A model generated the notes under the pieces. That model searched no databases, was not told the origin of the DNA, and was given only the letters and a program-made list of their open reading frames with translations. A DNA stretch of 64,000 bases, taken from CAXXFQ01 sp963674475 (lineage in GTDB: Bacteria; Planctomycetota; Planctomycetia; Pirellulales; Thermoguttaceae). The stretch's first letter is position 1. Each line of letters begins with the position of its first letter. A program made the position numbers and the translations under genes. Location of the stretch: assembly GCA_963674475.2 (NCBI GenBank), contig CAXXFQ010000019.1:372001-436000 (forward strand), in the 5' to 3' direction. Shown here piece by piece: positions 24,995-33,945 of the stretch.

Positions 24995-26395
24995 ATGGCG
25001 ACCAAATTCTATAACGTCGAAAAGGCGGCTGAGGTTTTAGGGGTCTCGGCGGCCGAAGTCAATCAGATGCGAGAACGCCTCGAACTGCATGGCTATCGTG
25101 ACGGTTCGGATTGGAAATTCAAGGCCGAAGAGGTCGATCAGTTGGCCCAGCAAGGTGGCGCTTCGGGCGGTTTGACGAGCGACGAGGACGAGGTTGCCGA
25201 ATTCGAGATCGGAGACGTCGACCTGGTGATGGACGACGATCTGTTGGAAAGCGGAAGCGGTGGTTCCGGGACGGTCGTCGCCAGTGAACCGGTGGAGATG
25301 GACGGGATCGATTTGGATGCCGGGCTCGTCGAGCTTGGTGACGACGACCTTGTCGAAGCGGATGATTCTCAATCCGAGTTGTCTCTCGATTTGGGAGATG
25401 AAAGCGGTCTCGATTTGGATATTAGTAGCGGTACCGGCAGTTCGCTTTTGCAGATGGCCGACGACGATCTCGATGACGACGATCTGGTTATCGGCGGCAT
25501 GAGTGGCATCGGTAGCGATCTGGGCGGCAGTTCGAGTAAGTTGACCCTTGGCGGCGACAGCGGCATCTCGCTGGTCGATCCGACCGATAGTGGACTTTCG
25601 CTCGAAGAACCGTTGAATTTGTCCGACGACGATGTGGATGAGGAAGACAGTCTTTTGGCCCTGGCCGAAGGAAGTGTGCTCGGCGCGGAAGCCGGAGGGA
25701 GCGATGATTTCCTTTTGAGTGCGGCCGACGACGATGAGATCGAAGACGGGTCCGACGTGATCGTCTTGGAAGAAGACGAGGACGCGATGCCCGGTTCGGG
25801 CGGTTCGGGCGTTTCTGATTTGGGACTGGGCAGTTCGGAGATCGGTTTGGCCGGTTCCGAGCTTGGCTTGGGCAGTTCCGAGATTGGGCTGGCCGGCTCC
25901 GGATTGGCCGGGTCGGGATTGGCCGGATCGAGTTCGGTGGCCGGTTCGGAGGTCGGTTCTCAATTGGGCGGTTCCGAGTTGGGGCTTGGTTCGGAAGTGG
26001 GCCTTGAAGGTTCGCAGCTGGGAATGAGTTCCGAGTTGGGAATCGGCAGTTCGCAACTTGGCATGGGTTCGCAAGCCGGTATGGGCGATTCTCAGCCCGG
26101 GCTTTCGGGCGTTGGCATGTTCGAGAGCGCCGACGGGTTTGGCGAAGCGGTTGGTCAAGCGGAAGGACCGGCGGCGTTTGGTCAAGAGGGGATGGCCGAT
26201 CCCCAAGTGGCCGTTGGTGCCGGGGCCTCGGCTGAAGTTCCTTTCGGTAAAGGTTGGATCTTCTTCCTGGGGCTGACCAATGTTTCGTTGTGTCTGGTTC
26301 TGATGCTGATGTACGACCTGGCTCGAAACATGTGGAGTTGGAATCAGGCGTTTGGTGTCAACAGTTGGCTGATGGATCTGATTCTCGGCCGTTAG
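24995..26395 (+). CDS. HTH domain - low-complexity linker - C-terminal transmembrane protein
   Basis: A 466-residue protein with three parts. Residues 1-55 form an excisionase/MerR-like helix-turn-helix (FYNVEKAAEVLGVSAAEVNQ ... SDWKFKAEEVDQLAQ). Residues from about 60 to 400 are low complexity: first acidic and serine-rich (DDDLV, DDDLDDDD), then dozens of glycine-serine-leucine steps such as GSSEIGLAGSELGLG and SQLGMGSQAGMG. The C-terminus has one or two hydrophobic segments (GWIFFLGLTNVSLCLVLMLMY). It could tether a DNA-binding domain to the membrane on a flexible arm. That is inference; the family function is unknown. ATG 24995 is chosen because the HTH begins there and GAGG lies upstream. 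A lipoprotein of the OmpA type follows. Confidence 0.82.
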   Translation: MATKFYNVEKAAEVLGVSAAEVNQMRERLELHGYRDGSDWKFKAEEVDQLAQQGGASGGLTSDEDEVAEFEIGDVDLVMDDDLLESGSGGSGTVVASEPVEMDGIDLDAGLVELGDDDLVEADDSQSELSLDLGDESGLDLDISSGTGSSLLQMADDDLDDDDLVIGGMSGIGSDLGGSSSKLTLGGDSGISLVDPTDSGLSLEEPLNLSDDDVDEEDSLLALAEGSVLGAEAGGSDDFLLSAADDDEIEDGSDVIVLEEDEDAMPGSGGSGVSDLGLGSSEIGLAGSELGLGSSEIGLAGSGLAGSGLAGSSSVAGSEVGSQLGGSELGLGSEVGLEGSQLGMSSELGIGSSQLGMGSQAGMGDSQPGLSGVGMFESADGFGEAVGQAEGPAAFGQEGMADPQVAVGAGASAEVPFGKGWIFFLGLTNVSLCLVLMLMYDLARNMWSWNQAFGVNSWLMDLILGR

Positions 26396-26486
26396 TCGAG
26401 GGTTTTTGAGACACGCCAAAAACGTTTTTGCGTCCACACTGATTTTTTACTGAAAAAATGACGGGCGATTCGAAAGGAGTCGAATC

Positions 26487-27311
26487 ATGCGTTCGCTATC
26501 TTTGATATGGCATTTGGGTTTGGTGTTGACCGTTTTGGGTACTTCGGGGTGTATGGTACCCCAATGCGATTACAACACCATTCTCGCCCAAAATCGGGTC
26601 CTTTCGGAGCAGAATCGGGCTCAGCTTGCCGAAATTGAAAATCTCAAAATCCATAGCCGCAACACCGAGGAGCAGTTGAAGCGGACCGAGGAGGAGATTG
26701 CCCTGGTGGAATCTCGCTTCGGTTTGGACCGACAGCGGTTGGCCAATTACGAACAGGAGCAAGAGACGCTCCGTCATGAGGCGTTTGATCGACTTGACGG
26801 CGGGGCGATTCCGATTTCGCCCGATCTTTCGCGCCGTTTGGCCGAGGTGGCCGAGGCGTATCCCCATTTGAAGTTCGATCCGAACACCGGCATCGCCAAG
26901 GTCGACGTCGACATCCTTTTCGAAAAGGGACAAGACGAAATCAAACCGGCCGCGCGACGGTTCTTGAAAGAGATGGCCTCGGTGCTCAAGGCTGACGAAG
27001 CCAAAGGCCTTCGGCTGTTTGTCGCCGGTCACACTGACGATCAGGCGGTCGGCCGTCGCGAAAGTTTAGAGCGGCATTCGACCAATTTCCAATTGAGTTC
27101 GTCACGCGCATTGGCCGTTGCGCGACAGTTGGAACTGTTTGGGGTTGATACCCATCGGATCGGAGTGGCCGGATTCGGGGCCCATCAGCCGGTCGCGCCG
27201 AATTCGAGCGAGAAGAACCGGTATAAAAACCGACGCGTCGAAATCTTCGTGATGGCGCCGAACGTTCCCGTGGTCGGCTGGACTGAAACGATTCCGACCG
27301 TGTATCGCTGA
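26487..27311 (+). CDS. OmpA-family peptidoglycan-binding lipoprotein
   Basis: A 274-residue lipoprotein. The signal peptide ends in the lipobox LGTSGC, with acylated cysteine C22. Residues 30-100 form a coiled coil (LSEQNRAQLAEIENLK ... EEIALVESRFGLDRQRL). The C-terminal 140 residues are an OmpA/Pal-type domain, with VDVDILFEKGQDEIKPAARRF, VAGHTDDQAVGRR, LSSSRALAVARQLELFGV and KNRYKNRRVEIFV. Known OmpA-like domains bind diaminopimelate of peptidoglycan and link it to the envelope. GAAAGGAG precedes the ATG. It directly precedes the nuo genes with 47 bp between, but functional linkage to them is unlikely. Confidence 0.92.
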   Translation: MRSLSLIWHLGLVLTVLGTSGCMVPQCDYNTILAQNRVLSEQNRAQLAEIENLKIHSRNTEEQLKRTEEEIALVESRFGLDRQRLANYEQEQETLRHEAFDRLDGGAIPISPDLSRRLAEVAEAYPHLKFDPNTGIAKVDVDILFEKGQDEIKPAARRFLKEMASVLKADEAKGLRLFVAGHTDDQAVGRRESLERHSTNFQLSSSRALAVARQLELFGVDTHRIGVAGFGAHQPVAPNSSEKNRYKNRRVEIFVMAPNVPVVGWTETIPTVYR

Positions 27312-27358
27312 TTTTCTTTTGTGCGATAGAAAAGACCCGAAGCCAATAGCAGGATGCG

Positions 27359-28990
27359 ATGGCCCGAGTCCTGATTGACCAGCGCGAACTGGTTCTGCCC
27401 GATGAGCGGCCGATGAACGTCATCGAGGCGGCACGCCGAGTGGGGATCGAGATTCCTCATTTTTGCTACCATCGGGCTCTGTCGGTGGTCGGAAGCTGCC
27501 GAATGTGCCTGGTCGAAGCGGGACGAATCGATGCGAAAACCGGGCAAATCGTCATGCGTGACGAGTTGGTCCCGGCCTGTTCGACGATGGCGGTCGACGG
27601 TTCGGTTTTTGTGACCGACAGTCCGAAGGTGGTCGCGGCCCGAGCGCGGGTCGAAGAGGGCTTGCTGCTACGTCATCCGATCGATTGCCCCGTCTGCGAC
27701 AAGGCGGGCGAGTGTCTTCTGCAAGATTACCACTTCCGCTACGGCCAGGCGGAGCGTCGGGCCGACGAGCGACCGTTTCATAGTCGGTGTCGCGAGGTGG
27801 GGCCGGGCATCTCGTTGTTTGTCGACCGGTGTGTCTTATGCGGGCGTTGTGTCCGGTTTTGTCGAGAGATCACCGAGACGAGCGAGTTATACTTTCGCGC
27901 TCGGGGGACCGACGAAGAGATCGACGTCTTTGAAGGGGTTCCGCTCGACAACCCGATGGCCGGTAACGTGGTCGACCTGTGTCCGGTCGGGGCGTTGGCC
28001 GATCGGCGTTTTCTCTACCGGCAGCGGGTCTGGTTTCTCGAATCGGCGCCGTCGGTCTGTACCGGTTGCGCGACCGGATGTTCTATTTGGATCGAGTCGA
28101 ACCAGGACCAGGTCTATCGAATCACGCCACGGCCGAACGCATCGGTCAATCCGCATTGGATTTGCGACGAAGGCCGGTATCGTTACGCCCATCTGCACAG
28201 CCCAAATCGGTTGGTCCATCCGCGTCGACAAATGGAGGAGGAAGCGGTCGAGATCGACTGGGGGACGGCGATCGCGGAAATCGGCGCGGCGCTTACGTCG
28301 ACCGCGCGGCCGGCGGTGGTGATCAGTCCGTTTATCACACTCGAAGAGGCCCATCTGGCCTGTCGTTATTTTCGTTCGCTCGACCCGTCGTCCCCGCTTG
28401 CGATCGGTCCGGTGCCGGTGGTGGGCGAAGACCTTTCGTTCGCCGATGGTTTTACGATCCGGGCGGAAAAAGGTCCTAATCGGCGTGGGCTGGAGTTGCT
28501 GCTGAATCATTGGAACGGCGAGCCGACGACGTTCGAGCGGTTTTTGTCGGGTTTCGAAGAAAACGAAGATCGGCCCACGGCGGTGGTCGTGTTGGGCGGT
28601 TACCCGAACGACTGGATCGACGAACCGACCGCACGGGTCTTGCGCCGGGTGGAGCTGTTGGTTGTCAGCGACCTGTTCGAGTCGCCCGTGTCGAAGGTGG
28701 CCGATTATGTTCTGCCGTCGGCCGCCTTTGCCGAACGCGACGGGTCGTATGTCAGTGCGCCGGGGCGTTGGCAGTTCGCTCGACGGGCGATCCGGCCGCC
28801 GCGCGTCGTTCGGAGCGAGGGGCAATGGTTGACGCGGCTCATGGGAGAAACCGAACGGTTTCAGGCCGATCGAATCGCGGAGGAAATGGCCGAGACGGTT
28901 CCGGCATTGAAGGTCTTCGAGCAAGGCGGTCCGTGGGCGAACGGCCGATTCGAAAACGAAGGGATTGATTTGAATCTAGGACGTGAGTGA
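27359..28990 (+). CDS. nuoG: NADH-quinone oxidoreductase subunit G
   Basis: NuoG is the large iron-sulfur subunit of the complex I electron-input arm. The N-terminus has the 2Fe-2S ferredoxin fold with C36, C47, C50 and C74. Then comes the histidine/cysteine 4Fe-4S region (HPIDCPVCDKAGECLLQDYHFRYG) and a ferredoxin-like pair (VDRCVLCGRCVRFCREI, VVDLCPVGAL). The molybdopterin-oxidoreductase-like part from CTGCATGCSIWIESNQDQV onward is short: 543 residues in all, against 690-900 in many bacteria. The ATG opens MARVLIDQREL. It heads a run of nuoG-N; nuoA-F are absent from the window and must be elsewhere. Confidence 0.93.
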   Translation: MARVLIDQRELVLPDERPMNVIEAARRVGIEIPHFCYHRALSVVGSCRMCLVEAGRIDAKTGQIVMRDELVPACSTMAVDGSVFVTDSPKVVAARARVEEGLLLRHPIDCPVCDKAGECLLQDYHFRYGQAERRADERPFHSRCREVGPGISLFVDRCVLCGRCVRFCREITETSELYFRARGTDEEIDVFEGVPLDNPMAGNVVDLCPVGALADRRFLYRQRVWFLESAPSVCTGCATGCSIWIESNQDQVYRITPRPNASVNPHWICDEGRYRYAHLHSPNRLVHPRRQMEEEAVEIDWGTAIAEIGAALTSTARPAVVISPFITLEEAHLACRYFRSLDPSSPLAIGPVPVVGEDLSFADGFTIRAEKGPNRRGLELLLNHWNGEPTTFERFLSGFEENEDRPTAVVVLGGYPNDWIDEPTARVLRRVELLVVSDLFESPVSKVADYVLPSAAFAERDGSYVSAPGRWQFARRAIRPPRVVRSEGQWLTRLMGETERFQADRIAEEMAETVPALKVFEQGGPWANGRFENEGIDLNLGRE

Positions 28991-29023
28991 GTTCGAACTG
29001 AACTTTTTGTGAAGGAGCGCGAT

Positions 29024-30214
29024 TTGATCGAACCGATCGTGAAAATGGTCGTGTTGATGGTCATCTTGATGGGGGCGGCCGCCTATTTGGTCCTTTTGGA
29101 GCGGTGGGTCGCCGCCTGGATTCAAGATCGGCGTGGGCCCAGTCGGGTCGGCATCCCGATGACGCGGATTCGACTTGGGGGGCTGGGGCAACCGCTGGCC
29201 GACGGGATCAAGTTATTCTTCAAGGAAGCATGCACGCCGACCTACGTCGACCGGGCGCTTTACTTTTTGGGACCGTTGATCATGTTCACGGCGGCGCTGG
29301 CCACCTTTGCGGTGATCCCGTTTGGCGATGTCTTGCCGGGAATCGGCGGTGGGGAGCCGATCGCGTTGGTCGTCGCGCCGGGGATCGACGTCGGGCTGGT
29401 TTACGTTTTCGCATTCAGTAGTATCGCCGTGTACGGGGTCCTTTTGGGCGGTTGGGCCAGTAACAATAAATACGGCTTTCTCGGCGGGCTGCGGAGTGCG
29501 GCTCAGTTGATTTCCTACGAACTGCCGTTGGGGCTGGGGATCCTCGGGGTGGTTTTGGTGGCCGGGTCGCTTCGGTTCGAGACGATCCAGTACGCTCAGG
29601 CCGAGTCGGGACTTTGGTATGTCGTGAGCCAACCGCTAGGGTTCCTCGTCTTTTTCGTCGCCGCGTTTGCCGAGTCGGGCCGGTTGCCGTTCGACTTGGC
29701 CGAGGCGGAGCAGGAACTGGTCGGCGGGTTCCATACCGAATATTCGGGGGTCAAGCTGATGTTGCTTTTGGTCAGCGAGGTGTTCCATCTGTTCATCGTT
29801 TCGTTTTTGATCGTCTTGCTGTTCTTCGGCGGTTGGCATTTTTGGGGGATCACCGGCTGCGGGTCGACGGTCAGTTGGACGACGGGCCTTTTGCGCGTCG
29901 TGGTGCTGTTGGGCAAGGTGATGTTGGTGACGCTGTTTTTTCTCGTGGCCCGATGGAGTTGGCCCCGGTTCCGGTTTGATCAGATGATGGCCCTGGCCTG
30001 GCAGGTCCTGGTTCCGCTGGGGCTGGTTCACTTGGTGGCGACGGCGTTTTGGTGGGAGTTTGGCCCCGTCTGGGCCGCGCGGTGGGGGTTTTCGTTGCCG
30101 GTGATGACGGTCGTTTGGGGCTGGGCCGTTTTTGCGATTGTGATCGGACTTACCGCTTGGTTGGTTCCCGAGACGAGCGACAACCGGCCGCGGCTGGAGG
30201 AGGATTGGCGATGA
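29024..30214 (+). CDS. nuoH: NADH-quinone oxidoreductase subunit H
   Basis: NuoH is the membrane subunit at the quinone-binding interface of complex I. The protein is about 396 residues with at least eight hydrophobic segments. It carries the family motifs LERWVAAWIQDRRGPSRVG, LADGIKLFFKE, AFAESGRLPFDLAEAEQELVGGFHTEYSG and VARWSWPRFRFDQMM. The frame opens with GTG at 29009, but AAGGAG lies just inside (29012-29017), six bases before an in-frame TTG at 29024, so TTG is the better start (MIEPIVKMVVLMV). Its stop overlaps the nuoI ATG by four bases. Confidence 0.95.
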   Translation: MIEPIVKMVVLMVILMGAAAYLVLLERWVAAWIQDRRGPSRVGIPMTRIRLGGLGQPLADGIKLFFKEACTPTYVDRALYFLGPLIMFTAALATFAVIPFGDVLPGIGGGEPIALVVAPGIDVGLVYVFAFSSIAVYGVLLGGWASNNKYGFLGGLRSAAQLISYELPLGLGILGVVLVAGSLRFETIQYAQAESGLWYVVSQPLGFLVFFVAAFAESGRLPFDLAEAEQELVGGFHTEYSGVKLMLLLVSEVFHLFIVSFLIVLLFFGGWHFWGITGCGSTVSWTTGLLRVVVLLGKVMLVTLFFLVARWSWPRFRFDQMMALAWQVLVPLGLVHLVATAFWWEFGPVWAARWGFSLPVMTVVWGWAVFAIVIGLTAWLVPETSDNRPRLEEDWR

Positions 30215-30726
30215 ACGTGCGAGAAAAGACGATCCGTCAGGTCCGACGTCCAAAGTTGGGGCTCACGGGCAAGCTGTTTGTCCCCCTTTTCACGGCCGGG
30301 CTGACGACGGCGATCCGACATCTTTTTTCGCGAAAACGGACGGTCAATGCGCCCGAGGTCCGACACGAAATCCCGCGTCCTGAGATCTATCGGGGGCTAC
30401 ATCGGTTGAACCGGGACGAGCGGGGGCGGGTCAAGTGTGTCGCCTGTTTTTTGTGCGCGACCGCCTGCCCGGCCCATTGCATCGATATCGTGGCGGCCGA
30501 GAGCCCGTGGCCGGATCGGGATAAGTATCCACAGTTGTTTCAGATCGACGAGCTGAGGTGTATCTATTGCGGGATGTGCGAGGAGGCCTGTCCGGTCGAG
30601 GCGATCGAGTTGACGCCGATCTACGACCTGATCGGTCCGAGTCGCGCGCAGATGATTTTTGACAAGGCGAAATTGTTGGACGTCTACGACGCGACCTGGG
30701 AATCGAAGAAGGAGGAAACGCGATGA
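30211..30726 (+). CDS. nuoI: NADH-quinone oxidoreductase subunit I
   Basis: NuoI carries the two 4Fe-4S clusters (N6a/N6b) that pass electrons toward N2. The 171-residue protein has two classic motifs: CVACFLCATACP with C76, C79, C82, C86 and CIYCGMCEEACP with C117, C120, C123, C127. The start ATG overlaps the nuoH stop (ATGA) and follows GGAGGAGG, an excellent ribosome site. The end overlaps nuoJ in the same way, so translation is probably coupled. The reading frame is also open upstream to 30049, but only as a shadow of nuoH. Confidence 0.96.
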   Translation: MNVREKTIRQVRRPKLGLTGKLFVPLFTAGLTTAIRHLFSRKRTVNAPEVRHEIPRPEIYRGLHRLNRDERGRVKCVACFLCATACPAHCIDIVAAESPWPDRDKYPQLFQIDELRCIYCGMCEEACPVEAIELTPIYDLIGPSRAQMIFDKAKLLDVYDATWESKKEETR

Positions 30727-31460
30727 GCGCCGCGACGATCTTGCTTTGGGTGTCGGCCGTCTTGGGCGCCGCGTCGTTGGCCCTTTTGTTGGCCTTTTGG
30801 AAACGGGGGGCAACGGTCCGTGCCGGAGGAATCGTCTTGGGCGCGGTCGGACTGGGACTGTTCCTCGGGCGACTGGGCGGGTTGCACGACGTGATGGGGG
30901 CCTTTTGGTTTTACGCGTTGGCGGTGGTCACCGTCGTTTCCGCCGTGGCGACGATCACGATGCGCAAACCGGTCTATTCGGCCATCTGGTTCGGGATGAC
31001 GTTGTTGGGCGTGGCCGGACTGTTGTTGTTTCAAGGGGCCCAATTCCTGGCGGTCGCGACGATCGTTGTCTATGCCGGGGCGATCTTGGTCACCTTTTTG
31101 TTCGTGTTGATCCTCGCCCAGCCCGAGGGCCGCGCCGCCTACGATCGCAAGTGCAACCAACCGTTTCTCTCGGCCGTGGTCGGGGCCGCGTTGGTCGTCA
31201 TGCTGAGCACGGGGATCGGCGGGATGATTTTAGACCTGGATCTCGACAGCGGCGAGCCGGAAACGGGGCCGTCGGTCGAGTGTCTTTGTGCGGGCGAGGA
31301 GACGGCCCATGTGGCCCGATTGGGGACCGAACTGTTTACCCGCCATTTGGTCACCGTCGAGGTGGCCGGGGTGATGTTGTTTATCGCGATGGTCGGCGCG
31401 ACGGCGATCAGCGAAAGTGGAAAAAAACGCGTCAAAATCAAGAGAGAGACCAAGTCGTGA
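30723..31460 (+). CDS. nuoJ: NADH-quinone oxidoreductase subunit J
   Basis: NuoJ is a membrane subunit of complex I. The 245-residue protein has five or so hydrophobic helices and the family segment KPVYSAIWFGMTLLGVAGLLLFQGAQFLA split by polar turns, then TIVVYAGAILVTFLFVLILAQ. The loop after residue 140 (FVLILAQPEGRAAYDRKCNQ ... CLCAGEETAHVARLGTELFTRH) is typical of longer NuoJ proteins. GGAGG precedes the ATG. The stop overlaps the next start (GTGA), consistent with a tightly packed operon. Confidence 0.93.
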   Translation: MSAATILLWVSAVLGAASLALLLAFWKRGATVRAGGIVLGAVGLGLFLGRLGGLHDVMGAFWFYALAVVTVVSAVATITMRKPVYSAIWFGMTLLGVAGLLLFQGAQFLAVATIVVYAGAILVTFLFVLILAQPEGRAAYDRKCNQPFLSAVVGAALVVMLSTGIGGMILDLDLDSGEPETGPSVECLCAGEETAHVARLGTELFTRHLVTVEVAGVMLFIAMVGATAISESGKKRVKIKRETKS

Positions 31461-31903
31461 ATCCGTCTGTCGAATTACTTTTTCACTATCAGCTTGTCGG
31501 CGCGTTGTTGTTTGGCATCGGCGTCGTCGGGTTTTTGAGTCGGCGCAACCAGATCGTCCTATTCCTTTCGGTCGAGATGATGTTGCAGGGGGCGGCGGTC
31601 AGTCTGGTCGGATGGGGCCGGTACCATCAGGACTGGGGCGGGCAGGTATTGATCTTGGTGTCGATCACGATTGCCGCGTGTGAGGCGGCGGTCGGGCTGG
31701 CGCTGATCTTGATGCTCGAACACCGCCGGGGCAGCTTGGACTTGGCCCTGTGGTGCCGGTTGCACGAGGACGATCTGCCCGACGCGGCGCCGGACCCGAG
31801 CGAAGAGGACCTTGCGCCGCCGGAGATCGATTGGCCCCGGTTGCCGACGGCCGGGCTTTTGCCGGAAACTCCCCCCGAAGACGAGTACCGCGACCATGTC
31901 TGA
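31457..31903 (+). CDS. nuoK: NADH-quinone oxidoreductase subunit K with C-terminal extension
   Basis: NuoK is a small three-helix antiporter-like subunit of complex I. The GTG start at 31457 overlaps the nuoJ stop (GTGA). The protein begins MNPSVELLFHYQLVGALLFGIG. It contains family motifs RRNQIVLFLSVEMMLQGA and TIAACEAAVGLALILMLEHRRG, including the conserved glutamates of helices 2 and 3. The usual length is about 100 residues; here 148, because of a C-terminal tail rich in aspartate, glutamate and proline (DDLPDAAPDPSEEDLAPPEIDWP). The tail is presumably on the cytoplasmic side; its function is unknown. The stop overlaps the nuoL start by eight bases. Confidence 0.93.
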   Translation: MNPSVELLFHYQLVGALLFGIGVVGFLSRRNQIVLFLSVEMMLQGAAVSLVGWGRYHQDWGGQVLILVSITIAACEAAVGLALILMLEHRRGSLDLALWCRLHEDDLPDAAPDPSEEDLAPPEIDWPRLPTAGLLPETPPEDEYRDHV

Positions 31904-33893
31904 ATGGATCTCATTGGTTATCTTGATCCCCGCGTTGCCGTTGGTCGGTTCGATCGTGACGGCGTTGGTCGGTCGTCGATTGGGGGAGCGGGTCGGATTG
32001 CCGGTGATTGTCGCTTTGGTTGGATCGTCTTGCGCGTCGATCGCCCTGGTCGTCGAGATGGTCCGCGCGATGGCCACGGAGTCGGCTGGCGAAAGTAGCC
32101 TTGGTTTCGAGCGTATTTTGACCGTTGGTAGTTGGATTGCCGTCGACGCCCGGCCGATCGGGGTCGCGCTTCGGGCCGATCCGTTGACGGCGGTCATGCT
32201 CACGGTGGTCAGTCTGGTCTCGCTTCTGGTGGCGATCTACTCGACCGGCTACTTGCGTGACGACCCGGGCCGCCCACGCTACTTCGCGTTCATCGGGCTG
32301 TTCGCCTTCTCGATGACGATGCTGGTGAGCGTGAGCAATTTTTTACTGCTCTATCTGTTTTGGGAATGGGTCGGGCTTTGCAGCTATCTTTTGATCGGCT
32401 ACTGGTACCAAAAACCGTCGGCGGCGGCTGCGGCGAAAAAGGCCTTTTTGACGACCCGGCTGGGTGACCTTGGGCTTTTGATTGGGTTGTTTTTGATCTG
32501 GATGCAGTTCGGGACGTTCGACTTTCACGACACACTGGTCGAAGGCAAGGTGGTCGCGCAGGGGATCTTCGGTCTTTCGCGGCTTTCGGCGGCTGCGCCG
32601 TACGCCGGGACCTGGATGGTGACGACGATCTGCCTGTTGATGACCTGGGCCGCGATGGGCAAAAGCGCCCAGTTTCCACTGCACGTCTGGTTGCCCGACG
32701 CGATGGAAGGCCCGTCGCCGGTCAGCGCCTTGATCCACGCCGCGACGATGGTCACCGCCGGGGTCTATCTGATCGCCCGGTCGGCGCCGTTGTTTGCCGC
32801 TTCGGGCAGTGCCGGACTGGTGGTCGCGGTGATCGGGGCGATTTCGGCCACCGGTGCGGCGCTGGTCGCGCTGACCCAAACCGATATGAAACGAGTCCTG
32901 GCCTACTCGACGATCAGCCAACTCGGCTACATGTTCATGGCGGTCGGTCTGGCCAGCTCGACCGGCGTGGCGTCGGGGATGTTCCATCTGGTGACGCACG
33001 CCTTTTTCAAGGCCCTGTTGTTCTTGGCGGCCGGAAACGTTTTGGTGGCGACCGGACACGTCTTGGACCTCCGGCGTTTCGGCGGATTGCGACACCGGCT
33101 GCCGGCGACCTGTGTGATGTTCGGTATCGGTGCGTTGGGGCTGGCCGGGCTGTTTCCGTTGGCCGGGTTCTGGAGCAAGGAGCCGATCTTGATGGCCCTT
33201 TCGGCGCGGGCTTCCCAGGGCGGGCCGGAAGGGGCGGTTTGGCTGGTCTGTTATCTGCTGGCGTTTTTGATGACGTTCGTGACCGCGTTTTATATTGCGA
33301 GGGTCTATTTCGTGACCTTTTTCGGGCCGTATCGGATGCCCGACGAATCGAAGGCGACCAAGCCGGAATCGTGCCGGGCGATGACCGTTCCGCTTGGGGT
33401 TTTGGCCTCGGCGACCGTTTTGATCGGGGTGGCGCTGAAGCCGACCGGTTGGTTCGATCGTTTTTTGGCGCAGACGCCGACGTTAGCCTGTCTCGCCCCG
33501 GAAGAACCGTTCCACGCGGGGTTGATGGTCGAGCTGGTCGGGACGGCGGTCGTCTTGGCCGGTATTTTGCTCGCCGCCTTTTTGTACCTGAGGCCGAACC
33601 GACTTCTGGACGTGTTGAGCCAGATGATGCGGCGGCTGGGGCTGTATCAACTTTCGCAGGGGAAGTTTTTTGTCGACGAATTGTTTTACGCCCTGGTGGT
33701 CGGGCCGCTTTTGCGTGTGGCGGCGTGGTCCGGATGGTTTGACGACCGGGTGGTCGATCGATCGGCAGACGAGGTCGGTCGCGCGGCGGGCCGGTTGGGC
33801 GGCCTTTTGCGACTGACACAAAACGGGGTCGTTTCGTTTTACGCGCTGGCGATGATGGTCGGGCTTGTCGCGCTTTTGATGGTGATTTGGTAA
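31896..33893 (+). CDS. nuoL: NADH-quinone oxidoreductase subunit L
   Basis: NuoL is the largest antiporter-like proton-pumping subunit of complex I. The 665-residue protein has many hydrophobic helices and motifs LRADPLTAVMLTVVSLVSLLVAIYS, FWEWVGLCSYLLIGYW, FPLHVWLPDAMEGPSPVSALIHAATMV and YSTISQLGYMFMAVGL, each seen in pieces of the typical order. The conserved glutamate and lysine of the antiporter core lie in WEWVGLC and in the HAFFKALLF segment. The ATG at 31896 is used; the frame is open further upstream, but that part is a nuoK shadow. A 52-bp gap separates it from nuoM. Confidence 0.96.
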   Translation: MSEWISLVILIPALPLVGSIVTALVGRRLGERVGLPVIVALVGSSCASIALVVEMVRAMATESAGESSLGFERILTVGSWIAVDARPIGVALRADPLTAVMLTVVSLVSLLVAIYSTGYLRDDPGRPRYFAFIGLFAFSMTMLVSVSNFLLLYLFWEWVGLCSYLLIGYWYQKPSAAAAAKKAFLTTRLGDLGLLIGLFLIWMQFGTFDFHDTLVEGKVVAQGIFGLSRLSAAAPYAGTWMVTTICLLMTWAAMGKSAQFPLHVWLPDAMEGPSPVSALIHAATMVTAGVYLIARSAPLFAASGSAGLVVAVIGAISATGAALVALTQTDMKRVLAYSTISQLGYMFMAVGLASSTGVASGMFHLVTHAFFKALLFLAAGNVLVATGHVLDLRRFGGLRHRLPATCVMFGIGALGLAGLFPLAGFWSKEPILMALSARASQGGPEGAVWLVCYLLAFLMTFVTAFYIARVYFVTFFGPYRMPDESKATKPESCRAMTVPLGVLASATVLIGVALKPTGWFDRFLAQTPTLACLAPEEPFHAGLMVELVGTAVVLAGILLAAFLYLRPNRLLDVLSQMMRRLGLYQLSQGKFFVDELFYALVVGPLLRVAAWSGWFDDRVVDRSADEVGRAAGRLGGLLRLTQNGVVSFYALAMMVGLVALLMVIW

Positions 33894-33945
33894 GGCGATT
33901 TGGTTTTTCCACCAAGCGTGGAACCTCAAGGGAAAAGACCGAAAA

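Noticed and set aside
28510..28968. Second frame inside nuoG
   Set aside because: Arginine- and glycine-rich frame-shift shadow of nuoG with no independent start site.
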